This document shows, one piece after another, positions 1 through 10,372 of a stretch of DNA of 64,000 nucleotides. Made by a program: the position numbers and the translations under genes. The notes under the pieces were generated by a model. It worked only from the letters and a program-made list of their open reading frames with translations, had not been told where the DNA came from and searched no databases. Position 1 is the first letter of the stretch. Each line of letters starts with the position of its first letter. Source of the DNA: Acanthaster planci (taxonomy: Eukaryota; Echinodermata; Asteroidea; Valvatida; Acanthasteridae); NCBI RefSeq assembly GCF_001949145.1, contig NW_019091362.1:3982519-4046518 (forward strand). The letters run 5' to 3'.

Positions 1-1084
1 TGTACAGGTGCATGAATAAGTAAATGTAAAGGAAAGTGACCTCATATTAATGTGCAAAACGTTCAGTTCAGTAACACCAACAGAGAAACTGATCTGTCAT
101 AAATATCCACTGACCCCGCTGAACAGTGACGCAATCAAAATGCGTCAAATTAATGCCGGGTTCACTGCACTTTATCCACGAAGTCATTAGCACTAATGTT
201 AACAAATTGATTGCAATGCGTTAATTCGGTGAAATACATGAATTCAGTAAATATCAATCATTTCAGAAAAAGCAAGGCCGGTTATTTCGGACAGTTTTTT
301 TCGCATTTCCTTCGCGGCCTTTAAGATCCCTGCCTGTTTTCAGGAAGTCGTTAATTGCTTTTAATTCAGCTCTAGGTGACAGAGAGCGCTTAATGCGCAA
401 ATGTACCGGATAAACGGGGTGAAATCCTTCGCATGGCTAAAGCTACATTTTTGGCCTGATCTAATTTAACGACAGTCGCTCACAAAAATACTGGAAAACC
501 CTTTTTTCAGTAATACCGTTGAAAAGATGAGGTATTACTTCTCTCTGCTATACTGTAACACTGGCGACTACTCTACTTGCAGCATGCACCCAGTCATCGG
601 GTGCAGCGTCATGAAATATTTCAAGTAATTTTGGATTAGTTCGTCTGTTATCACTCACGGAACGAATTAGCTTTCAAAGAGGGTGTACTCGCGTATTATG
701 GGGCAAATATGCAAGCAAGACGAGACCTGACAGTAAGATTGGTTCTTGGATAACTTCTGGAGGGCGCTTTGGTATTTTCTGAAAGACCCCGAACATTTAT
801 CTAACGTTTGGTAACCCCAACGAATGAAAATGTTTCATACCAATGATACTGTACATTGGACATACTTCTAACTTTAAAGTGCAGTTTTCTCGCCCAAGGC
901 CGTACGCAAATGATATTGATTAATGGAGGTATATGTACAAGCTTTATGGTGTGCCTTATGGGTTTAATTTCATTATTCGCAAAAAAAATTAAAAGAGTGG
1001 TAAGTGATTTAAATAATGAGAAAGTATATATATAACAGTCTATTTTACAGAATCGTCGTTGGGTGTAGTGTGCTTGGTTTGTTA
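1..1084. other. Non-coding flank, including likely 3' UTR of the insulin-like gene
   Basis: No ORF or repeat that I can support. The part nearest 1085 should be the 3' untranslated region of the minus-strand insulin-like gene. An ATTAAA hexamer reads on the minus strand at 968-963, about 120 nt after the stop codon, and is a possible polyadenylation signal. Nothing else is recognised. Confidence 0.4.
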
Positions 1085-1278
1085 TTAGCGCCTTCTACCA
1101 GGCTTGCCTCGTACGGGGCTACCGTCTTCATGCTTCTCTCGACCGTGCATGACGCAGTATTCTGCCACCTCCTCCCACACGCACCCTAAGTCTTCGTGGC
1201 AACATTCCTCGTTCAGACCGCGTTTTCTCCTCTTGCTTCCGGCCAGGAAGTTCTTGGCCGTCCACTCGTTCAAAAACT
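1085..1278 (-). CDS. Insulin-like gene, last exon: C-peptide end, A chain, C-terminal extension, stop
   Basis: The minus-strand acceptor is a long pyrimidine tract ending ATCAG at 1283-1279. The exon opens with two bases, AG, that complete a codon begun by the previous exon's final G (phase 1, giving Glu). The translation runs FLNEWTAKNFLAGS, KRRKR, then the A chain with cysteines in CC-X5-C-X8-C, then a tail ending GKPGRRR and a TAA stop at 1087-1085. The final Gly followed by three Arg would fit carboxypeptidase trimming and C-terminal amidation. The plus-strand ORF over the same bases is a shadow: it shows no family motif. Confidence 0.82.
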
Positions 1279-3051
1279 CTGATAAAAAAAGAAAAAGAAA
1301 GTGAAAAATCGATCAGTTCCTACGAGTTTGCAAAATTCCAAGTCAAATAAGTTTCAACATCTGTTGAAACTTATCGGAGGGCGAGTCTAGCGAAGGCAAT
1401 ACAGGTTTATTTCAACGTATATAACGAAGAACTTGATAATAGTTATATAGCAAAACTTCCCTTAAAAATGTTCAACTTGTATTAGCCGATGGATCAATGA
1501 CAAGCATTCAAAAGGTCCCTCTGTTCACTGAACGATACCGTAACATGGGGTAACTTTAGGTCATTTTTTACATGTATGTTATCATTTCTTCTCAGTTATT
1601 AAAGACAATAAATTTCAATTTCCCATCTTTCAGAGCGTTGTGATACTCATCTAAACTTCGATGCTGAAAAAAAGGAATTTCAAAATGTATTGGTGTCTTA
1701 GGGCTTGAAAAGGGTGACCAAAGTTACCCTGGGCTTGGGTCAACATTGGCCACCATTTGTTTTTAGTCTTCATCAAAATGGGGCGTGAAAATCCAAATAA
1801 AATGGTTACCATGGTTACCACAAACAACAAAAATGTTAAATAATGAATAACTGTGATATTTCTGAACAAAATGATACTAAATACGTCCGCATCCACTGTA
1901 TGTTTGAGAGAATAACAACGTTTCAAACCCTCTCGTGGTTACTGACCAAAGTTACCCCTCTGACCAAAGTTACCCCATGTTACGATATTGTAAAATAGAT
2001 TGGCTCTTGTGGCGTAGAACATAATCACCATCAGCAAAGGTAATCGATGTACATGCAAACGGAGTCGGGGAAGAGAACACTTTGAAAAAATTCATGAAAT
2101 CACGACAAATTTAAAACAAGATGGAACCTCACGATGTTTGAATAATATACTGATGGATTCAGATTTGGAAGTTGGCAACTAGTAGTGAAAGTCTCCAGAA
2201 TTTACGAAAAATGCTGACGGGCAAAGCAACATCGGCTACCACATGCCAAATAAATCTTGAGAGTGGGCGAATAAGGTTAAATTTTCCCTTAATTCCGACT
2301 GCGCCATTTGAAATTGTTTATGATCATCTCATCTGAATAATCCTACAAAGTCTGTGACCGGTCGAAAGTACTCCACGCTGTCCTTGCACCTAAGATATCA
2401 AACTTGGATTTTCGCCACAACTAAAAATTAACCCCGATTATGCCATGCTTTTTACCGAAACAGACACGTCAAAGACTGTGTAGCCTTGGATGTAATTCGA
2501 TTACGCGAGCGCCGTCTGATCGTTTAATGTGTCAGACATAATCGACCTTATCCCCTGACTTGCGAGAAAATCGTTTCTTGTTCGCTCGTTAATTTCTACG
2601 GTTCACTTCAAGTGCGTTCGGAGAAAATCGGGGCCGACGGCCAACAGAGTCGTTTGCCAAAATGTCACACGCTTCGCAAAATGAGAGCAAGTTCAAAGAA
2701 GCATTATTACACAACACCCAATCACAAGTCGGGAAACCTGAATGATGTAACTGATCTACGTCAACATTTCCGAAAGATTCTTATCAAGAATTATGATTTC
2801 CTTTGTTACTGATTTTTTGTTGGGAGGGGATCGAACATCATCTGCTAAATCCTTAACGTTCTTTGTGTGCCCTGAACAAGATTGAGTTCTCTAGAGCCTA
2901 GTCCATTGGTGCAAAAAATATTCAATTGAGTGAAATCAATGAAACACATTATTAGCGAGGCGCCCCACAAAGGTGATCGAGGGAGTTGAAGTAAAGCCAG
3001 GGGCAGCTACTTGAGGTACATGTACAACTAGCACTTTCAAGCAGGCTATCT

Positions 3052-3089
<38 letters not shown>

Positions 3090-4481
3090 GAGGGGGGGCT
3101 GAAGCTCCCTTGCTGTCCCCCAGTCTTGTCCCAAAGTATTTTGATTCAATTTACAGCCTTCGGAGTCAACGCTGCCACTGCGTCCGGAGACCGCAAAGGT
3201 GCGTCGCTGTTGCTACATCGCCAGAAAACTATTACCGCGGATATGAACTGTACGATCTTCATAAAACGCCGCGCCCAGTCCCCCCTACTGACTCGGGTAC
3301 ATATGACCAACGGGGAATTCTACAAGAAGTCGTGAAATTGATACAATCTCACCGTCGGAAGGGATGGGTCTGTAAATACGCTGATCAGATGCTTAATTTC
3401 ACATCACTTAACGCTGCACCCAGCGGCAATAATCAGCCATTAAATCGGGACCGCAGCATCAATTTTCCGCCTAACTCAGACAAGTTTCAGGTTCCAACAG
3501 AAAGATGACCCAAATGTGGCCCTTGAGGTCTCTAGTCTGCATCCACAGCGAAAAGGAGAATCTACGTCTTCTCAAGAAAACTGTTGATCTGCACGTCAAC
3601 TAGCAAACCTCTAATTCTCAAACCTACTCAGTGTTTTAGGTGTGCCGTTCTACTGGCTGTGGTATAGGGACTATGACATACATCGAATACTGAAGAAATG
3701 TCATAGTATGACATTTAATGGTACTGCATGCAAAGAATATCATCGAACTCCTTAAAAGATAGTGGCAATAGACTGGAGGTCAATTTTTTTTAAACCACGA
3801 TCGAATTTTAAATAGATCTTCCCCTACCTCTCCCCTGGACTATATTCTGCATACTACTATTTATAAAAATCTCCTTTAGACTAGTACCAAGTGTCACTGA
3901 ATTAATTCTGTCAAAAGTTTGAAGCAGATGGACACGTATTTGCGCGTCTGTCCTGATAAACAGAGAGAAAAAGTGCTGCACTCGCCCAAGGAAGCATTCA
4001 CACTGGGCAACGTTAGGCCGGAGTCACCATAACGAATAAGCTAATCGACTAAAATTGGGCCTAGACTTTCCTCAGGTGGGCATTGTCTCATGTAAAGATT
4101 GCTGATTCATAGAGACGTTCATGTCACTCGAATATCGCAGAAGACAGCTATAAGGCCTGTCCATACGTTGTGCACAAGCCAACACAAACGCGAATCGGTG
4201 AGGTCAGACCAAAATATTCGCGGTTAGAATCCACACAAGTTGAACACATTCCAAGTAAAGCGAAATTTTGCCGCAAACATTCCTGACGTCAAATTCGCTT
4301 CGCTATCAGGTTCACCCTCAGTATGAACAGGTTTGTAAGAGTCAACTCACCTCGTCCCATTCTTTTGGTGATCTTCCGTATGTCATTCTGGCAGGCTACG
4401 TCCCAGACCGGCAGAAGGGCCTCGTTACATGTGTTCACGTGTCGCTCTGTGTTCCAGAGTTTCACCCAATCAGCCTTGCTC
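1085..4481 (-). CDS. Insulin/relaxin-superfamily prohormone, two exons seen (signal-peptide exon missing)
   Basis: Joined CDS is complement(1085..1278, 4351..4481). Read in order it gives a B chain with two cysteines in CX11C spacing (C-NEALLPVWDVA-C), a KR dibasic site, a C-peptide of about 18 residues, a KRRKR cleavage site, an A chain beginning GLNEECC and ending EYC, and a 20-residue basic tail. Order, B-chain spacing, the L five residues after the first B cysteine, the basic site just before the A chain and the phase-1 intron in the C-peptide are all hallmarks of the insulin/IGF/relaxin family of secreted hormones. The A chain is CCX5CX8C, whereas the family norm is CCX3CX8C. The upstream exon (signal peptide) must end in phase 2 and was not found; it may lie in the gap at 5954-6609 or further upstream. 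Which subfamily (insulin, IGF, relaxin, gonadulin) is not resolved. Confidence 0.8.
1539..1984. mobile_element. MITE-like element with 19-bp terminal inverted repeats
   Basis: The left end CGTAACATGGGGTAACTTT (1539-1557) is repeated exactly in inverted orientation at 1966-1984. The motif GACCAAAGTTACCC recurs inside near 1711 and twice more next to the right end (about 1943 and 1962). The interior has no transposase ORF; a 91-codon minus ORF lacks any motif. The size (446 bp), perfect ends and lack of coding capacity fit a non-autonomous DNA transposon. No clear target-site duplication is visible, so the superfamily is not assigned. It lies in the insulin-like gene intron. Confidence 0.7.
3052..3098. 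repeat. (GA)n microsatellite running into a G tract
   Basis: An almost pure GA dinucleotide run of about 40 bases with one GGG interruption, followed by seven G. It lies in the intron of the insulin-like gene. Confidence 0.95.
4351..4481 (-). CDS. Insulin-like gene, internal exon: B chain
   Basis: Minus-strand acceptor CTGCATGCAG|G and donor GGACGAG|GTGAGT bound a 131-nt exon with an open frame of 43 codons (phase 2 in, phase 1 out). It encodes SKADWVKLWNTERHVNT, then the B-chain cysteine pair CNEALLPVWDVAC (CX11C), then QNDIRKITKR with a dibasic cut site, and MGR. Against insulin and relaxin B chains the conserved Leu aligns, but the Gly that usually follows each cysteine is replaced by Asn and Gln, so this is a divergent member. 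There is no in-frame ATG, so a separate signal-peptide exon is required. Residues just upstream of the acceptor happen to read as hydrophobic in frame, but lack a start codon. Confidence 0.78.
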
Positions 4482-7400
4482 CTGCATGCAGAGAACAAAT
4501 ACAGCGCGAGCCACAAATTAAAATGAGAAAATAAGCCCCTCTTCCTGAACCTCTTCCTGAATCAGTTAGAAGAAAGATAAACCAGGAGGCTTTTTGCCGT
4601 ACAGCGTTTTCCTTTTCAGACGGCGTGCTTCCGTACACCCGAGAACGGATTCTGTAACTATTTTTTTTTTTTGGGGGGGGAGAATTTGGAAGTTTTCAAT
4701 GTGGCCTTCTTTGGCCTTTCTGAGGGGTGTGGCTCCTTGTGGCTACACTTCAGGGCTTTTTACACGCTTTTAACTTAAGGGAAAAGAAATAGACCACAAA
4801 TATGTCCCCCATTGGCGCCCCACGAATCCACTCTTGAACCGACGCTTCATTCGCTGATTCCCGGCAGCCGTTTGAGAACAGCAATACATTGCCGCTGAGC
4901 GTGTCTGCCAGGACGCAAGTAGAGTCAGGTATTCAGTATTTGAAAGAATGTGTGAGTTGGTTCACGTTCAGCGGTGTCCTATGCTATGGAAAATTTGCTG
5001 TTATCATTTGGCAGTGTGCAGTGTCTGTTCAGCTGTAAGCGCCACGTAGATTCAGCAAAAGTCTTCACCCCAGGACATCGTTTCCGGACAGGCATATATT
5101 CTTGTTTAACTAGGGTTCCATACGCCCGCGGCATTGCTAGTGAGATTTGCTTTCGTTGGCCTGGGGCGATTTCAATTCGCTCGCTGTGTAGCTGTTTTGC
5201 CAACATTTTGAAACACCACTGACACCGATAATCCTTCCGAAACAACAGTCAGATTGTTATTCCCTGGAGCCTTCTCCTCTCGGGTTTGGTTTTTTTCTCA
5301 ATAAACCCTTTGGGAGGCTTCCAACCCACGTTCAACTCCGCCCTCGTCCCTGGCGGCCCTTTCCAGACGATGCAAAACAAACATTTCTAGATTTGTCAAC
5401 CGAATACATCCCCTGCATATTTGAAGAGCGTTCTGATTAATACACACCTTCTAACATACAGAATCACCCATCAGTTCTTCCAAAGCTGGTGTATGTAAGA
5501 AAACCCCTTTATGAGGAATTCCAAAACCTCAACCAGCACAGTGATTGGGTACACTGATTTAAATGAGCAGAGCTGAGAATTTCAAGGTTTGTTTCCGCCC
5601 TTCAAACAAATGAAGCCAATAAGAGAATCACAAAGAAAAAAGTCACAGAATGGCTTTAATTTAGAATTTCTATGTTTTTTAAAAGAGTATGCGGTAGCGT
5701 ACAAATTCACTATTAGTAAAAGAATTAATTTGGGTGATGGAAAAAGTTCAAAAGTACGACTAAAACAGACTGTGCTTAGTATGTTTGAATTAATTTTGCT
5801 TCTTGTTAATTAAATTTCTTAAAAGTTCTTGACACCGTTCATTGAATTTCCTTCTTTGTCGAATACTGTCTTTGGTAGGGTGACTAACAACTTTCATTAA
5901 CCTGATTGTTTCGTGTGTGTTTCAGACGTGCGTAACAATAATAATATCCGTAANNNNNNNNNNNNNNNNNNNNNNNNNNNNNNNNNNNNNNNNNNNNNNN
6001 NNNNNNNNNNNNNNNNNNNNNNNNNNNNNNNNNNNNNNNNNNNNNNNNNNNNNNNNNNNNNNNNNNNNNNNNNNNNNNNNNNNNNNNNNNNNNNNNNNNN
6101 NNNNNNNNNNNNNNNNNNNNNNNNNNNNNNNNNNNNNNNNNNNNNNNNNNNNNNNNNNNNNNNNNNNNNNNNNNNNNNNNNNNNNNNNNNNNNNNNNNNN
6201 NNNNNNNNNNNNNNNNNNNNNNNNNNNNNNNNNNNNNNNNNNNNNNNNNNNNNNNNNNNNNNNNNNNNNNNNNNNNNNNNNNNNNNNNNNNNNNNNNNNN
6301 NNNNNNNNNNNNNNNNNNNNNNNNNNNNNNNNNNNNNNNNNNNNNNNNNNNNNNNNNNNNNNNNNNNNNNNNNNNNNNNNNNNNNNNNNNNNNNNNNNNN
6401 NNNNNNNNNNNNNNNNNNNNNNNNNNNNNNNNNNNNNNNNNNNNNNNNNNNNNNNNNNNNNNNNNNNNNNNNNNNNNNNNNNNNNNNNNNNNNNNNNNNN
6501 NNNNNNNNNNNNNNNNNNNNNNNNNNNNNNNNNNNNNNNNNNNNNNNNNNNNNNNNNNNNNNNNNNNNNNNNNNNNNNNNNNNNNNNNNNNNNNNNNNNN
6601 NNNNNNNNNGGTAAAGAAAAAAACTGTCCAGAAGCTTGAGACTCAGTCAATAGTTTCCATTCCCGCGCTTTTTAACATTGCCTTTTCCTTTTCTCCTGCC
6701 TACAATATTGAGCCTGGCCACAGGAAAAACAAAGCAAGCCCAAATACACAACTGTTACGCAAAAGTAGGACAATTTGCCTGCCTTGTCTCGCTCGAACTA
6801 GTCCTAACTCGGGCTTCGTGACCCTAATAAGCGCTTGCTTTCAGCGTTCACGTTTCCGCCCTGTCACTGGGCAGCACTGGATGGCCCAATCTGACAGCCC
6901 GCCTGCCAGAAGGAACGCAAAGAACGTGACAAACGCCGAGAAATCTGTGTTGGTTCTGGGGCGGATGCTACCAGAGGACATACGCCGGACTCAGGATGGC
7001 ACGGGCCTGGCACGGTCGCAGGCGGGCCCTCCTTACGGCACCTCGGTACTAGCATGTGACTGGACCCGTTCAAAAAATCACGAGAGGGGAAAAAACCACT
7101 TTGGCCTAGTTTCTGCAACTGGTTCTTTGTTTTTGCTTGGTGTACGCGAATTGTTTTGGACTGCTCTTATTACCAAAATAATATGACTGGAGTAGAATAG
7201 TAAACCGTGCATGACGTCAGTGATAAGGGTTGTACGATCTATTACTGTGTGCTGAAAATATTGAACTGTTTATTTACATTTAATGAAAATAGGAAGCATT
7301 ACAAATTTCGCCCTGCATTCTACAGGATTTGATTTCCAACACTGTATGGAAACGTGTTCCTAATGGTTTGATACAGAAAAAGTGTTCAGTTCGTTCAATT

Positions 7401-9476
7401 GTTTTGTGCCGTCTCGTATTTTCACACGTATAGTAATACTAGTGTTACAGAGTCTGTGATAGGCGCGAGTAATATGTTAAGCTACACGATTTACTTGGAT
7501 TGACCCCAGATTATCCTTGCCGTTCTGTGGTTAACGAGAGTGGGCTGACTCCCAGCATCCCAGTGAATCTGCATGCATAGTGGTGCTTATCTGTAGGTAG
7601 ACTTGCGCTGTGAATATCGTAGGGTTTTCTGTGGTTCAGTTAGCCCTGAAGTTGGTGAGTCCAGGAAGCAAAGCTTTTTGTGCGACACAGTCGGTGTAAG
7701 CCGACAGTTATCAACCAATCAACTGCGCTCGTTTTGCTTCTCATCAAGATAACACCACATTTTCCTAGAGTAGGCCCCAAGAAATTGGCAAATAGGGTGT
7801 CATAAATTTGTAACCTCACTGGTCTCATAATTAATGGTGCTTGCATATGTTTCTTTGCCGATCGATGAACACGATTTCTCTTGCATCTTTAGAAAAAATC
7901 AGGCTAATTTGGTAGAATAAATTAAATAACAGACACAATGGAGCCATTGGCTATACATGTATGGAGATTTACACCGTTGGTAAAGTTTCTTTGGTAACTA
8001 CAGATATTGCATATATTTTACACAAAAAACATCAAAACAACTACATGGCACTGGTAATGATTTCTGATTAAAACACCCTCCTGGCGTTGTGGTCAACATA
8101 AATCTTAGTTCCCTTTTCTGAGTTGCTTTATCAAATACCCTTCCTCGCACAAATCACAATTGGATTCTTTGCTCCCGGGCATAATTTGGGAATGAAAAGA
8201 CGAATTTCTTCTTCAGGGTCGTTTCTGTAACTGGTCAGAAACGGGCAAGTTACAGTGGCCGAAACAACAAAAACCTTAAAGTTTAAAAGAGTCAGCCTTC
8301 GAGTTTGCCTGCAGAATCCTCAAACTGAGAATTCTATATGGTCCCTATGGCAACAATGACAGCATTGAATAAGAAAATCGAGATAATCCCGCTTCTAACA
8401 TTGGTATATCTGCCGTTATCCTTTTGCAACCGCAGCACCAAATGGGTCAACGGGCGAACAAATTGGCAGCTAGATAAAGAAAAAGGGATACTGCGTAGGT
8501 TCATTACTTTGCATCGATTTCCCCCGATCTTTGCAAGATCCTCAGATTTAAAATTAAGCACATTTAAAGTATCTCTTCGATTGGAATTTAATTTTCGTCC
8601 AAAAACTGTTGAACCTCGCGTCTACCCATGACACGTATCCAAATACATGTAATTACAAAGGTTGAAACTTTTGGCCTCTTTTGGCTTTGATAATAACAGC
8701 GCGATAAAAAGCAAACTCAACCTTGGCGAGTGCGGACTGATTTGAGCTTCGGCCTGGCTCTCGTGTTGCGCGTAAACGTGCTTAGATATCAGTCCCAGTT
8801 GTAAAACGAGATTCTTTACGGGATGTATGAATAATTCTGTTTGGGCAAACTATGCATTCCCGACTGCTTCACGCTGTCACCAACACAGTCGCTAGTTTCA
8901 GCACAGGGAGGCCGCGTAGTTCTTTTGCAAATTTGCATTCAACCATCTTCGGGATTGGCCTCCCCCATCTGGTTCCCCTGTGCACTATGCAATGACGCTT
9001 TTCAAATATGCATGCTGTACGTATTTCAGGTTGATTGCTAAACAAATTTCTTTAAGAGTTCGGAAACTGACTTGCCCACATGGAAGAAATAAATTCATAA
9101 TGCTTGGTCACGGTAGTTAATCTTTTCAAAACCTTGCATTCTGGCGACCCTGCAGTGTCAGTCATTCTACAAGTGACACAACTCATCTTTGTTGATGACG
9201 CAGCCATCATCCTTGCCTGTCCACCATTTGACAGACCTAATGCCATTAAGGGCGAGAAACAACGACTTAATATTCACCCCTTAATTGGACACACGCCGCT
9301 CTGGGGTAAGGCTGCCGATGCTTGCCTTTGACAAATGAAGGTGCATATCCCGGCACTTCCACGATCAAATGAAGGAAAGTAGATGAGGCAGGATGTGAAG
9401 CAGCTGGAAAAATTCCAAATTTGTGACAAAACTACTTCCATGGCAAAAATGCTACCCCACAAGGAATAACTTCAAT
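4482..9476. other. Intergenic / upstream region of the insulin-like gene
   Basis: This stretch should contain the unseen signal-peptide exon and promoter of the minus-strand insulin-like gene, unless they lie further right. I checked minus-strand donor-like sites near 7035 and 7813; the short ATG-led peptides before them are not hydrophobic enough to be signal peptides. A T12-G9 homopolymer junction lies at about 4660-4681. The assembly gap is at 5954-6609. No other gene or repeat is supported. Confidence 0.5.
5954..6609. other. Assembly gap (656 N)
   Basis: A run of 656 undetermined bases. The three long ORFs that cross it are artefacts of translating N. Confidence 1.
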
Positions 9477-9499
9477 TACCCACGCAAAACGCGTGGGTA
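9477..9499. other. Perfect 9-bp-stem hairpin
   Basis: The bases TACCCACGC and GCGTGGGTA flank a five-base AAAAC loop. It lies 23 bp left of the MITE-like element that begins at 9522. No function is assigned. Confidence 0.6.
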
Positions 9500-9521
9500 G
9501 CAACATCCTTCGAGCCTTGTC

Positions 9522-10095
9522 CACTACGGAGCTCCAGACGAGACACAATAACCTTGTTTAGACACTGTTTCATTATCTCAGCATAACGATGTATTACAAC
9601 GGAGATGCGTGTCTACTCTACATTCTGAGATAAGTCATGACAAAATGCCACCATTCCGTGGTAAATTTTTGGGTTAATCATTACTATCATCCCGAGATCC
9701 CGAAATTACGACTTCCTCAATATAGGGCGCCCATCCTGGGGATAATTTAATATACCGTATAAACGATATCTTAGACTAATAAGGAATATCGGTATCCTGC
9801 TCGCGGAATCTAGTATCTGGTGATATATCATCTAAGGATGTCACCATTCTGTGATAAATTGTGTCAGAATGCCGTTAATTTTTTTTCTGGACGTCGTTGT
9901 CCTTTGAGAATTTGGTCGTCATCCCGAGATACGAAACGTTAGGAAACTGAGGTCCTGTCTTCAGTACGTCGCCATGCCGTGACAAATTATTTCGGCAAGT
10001 CGACACCCTGCCTCGTATAATTTTATGATGCCATCCTGTTATACCTAATGTTGGGATCTCAACAAGTCGGATGGCAATTCCAGAGCTCCGTAGTG
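9522..10095. mobile_element. MITE-like element with 13-bp terminal inverted repeats and internal degenerate repeats
   Basis: CACTACGGAGCTC at 9522-9534 is matched exactly by its reverse complement at 10083-10095. The 574-bp body has no ORF but contains several loose copies of two motifs: one like TGCCATNCCGTGATAAATT (near 9645, 9838 and 9971) and one like CATCCCGAGAT followed by CGAAA (near 9690 and 9922). Such a subterminal repeat pattern is usual for non-autonomous DNA transposons. No target-site duplication is seen and no superfamily is assigned. Confidence 0.6.
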
Positions 10096-10257
10096 AATAG
10101 CGTCTCCCACGGTGAAGGTATTTATTTCAATCGCGTGTCAACGGTACTGGGACAAGCATAAATCGGGCTTTCCCAATTCCCGTATAAGTTGAACTCATGT
10201 CTAATGTGTCGAAAAGTGGCATCTACATGTACACCATTTACTTCAAGCATTACATTA

Positions 10258-10372
10258 CACGGCGATAGCTGAGTTGGTTATCCACACCCGCTTCCTGTCC
10301 GAAAGAAGTTAATATCAACATGAGCAACTCGGAACTCTGCGCTACTTCCGTTCGAACTATGCTGGATTTGTA
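10258..10372 (+). mobile_element. tRNA-derived SINE head (possible)
   Basis: An A-box-like TAGCTGAGTTGG lies at 10266-10277 and a B-box-like GTTCGAACT at 10350-10358. These are the internal RNA polymerase III promoter elements of tRNA genes and SINEs. The 72-base gap between the boxes is too long for a plain tRNA gene and the arms do not fold into a cloverleaf, so a decayed SINE is likelier than a functional tRNA. Confidence 0.4.

Larger units (their letters stand above)
1279..4350 (-). other. Intron of the insulin-like gene (3.07 kb, phase 1)
   Basis: Donor CGAG|GTGAGT is at 4351/4350 and acceptor ATCAG at 1279, minus strand. The intron carries a MITE-like inverted-repeat element (1539-1984) and a GA microsatellite (3052-3098). 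A 132-codon plus-strand ORF at 3110-3508 has no recognisable motif and is not called. The rest shows nothing I can name. Confidence 0.7.

Noticed and set aside
3110-3508. 132-codon plus-strand ORF
   Set aside because: It starts in the GA microsatellite flank inside the intron of the insulin-like gene and has no recognisable domain.
4482-4516. Hydrophobic in-frame residues before the B-chain exon as a signal peptide
   Set aside because: No ATG is in frame, and the bases form the polypyrimidine tract and CAG of a good acceptor.
5913-6650. Three overlapping ORFs of 233-242 codons
   Set aside because: They are almost entirely translated N from the assembly gap.
10258-10372. A functional tRNA gene
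   Set aside because: Box spacing is too long and no cloverleaf or anticodon arm can be drawn.
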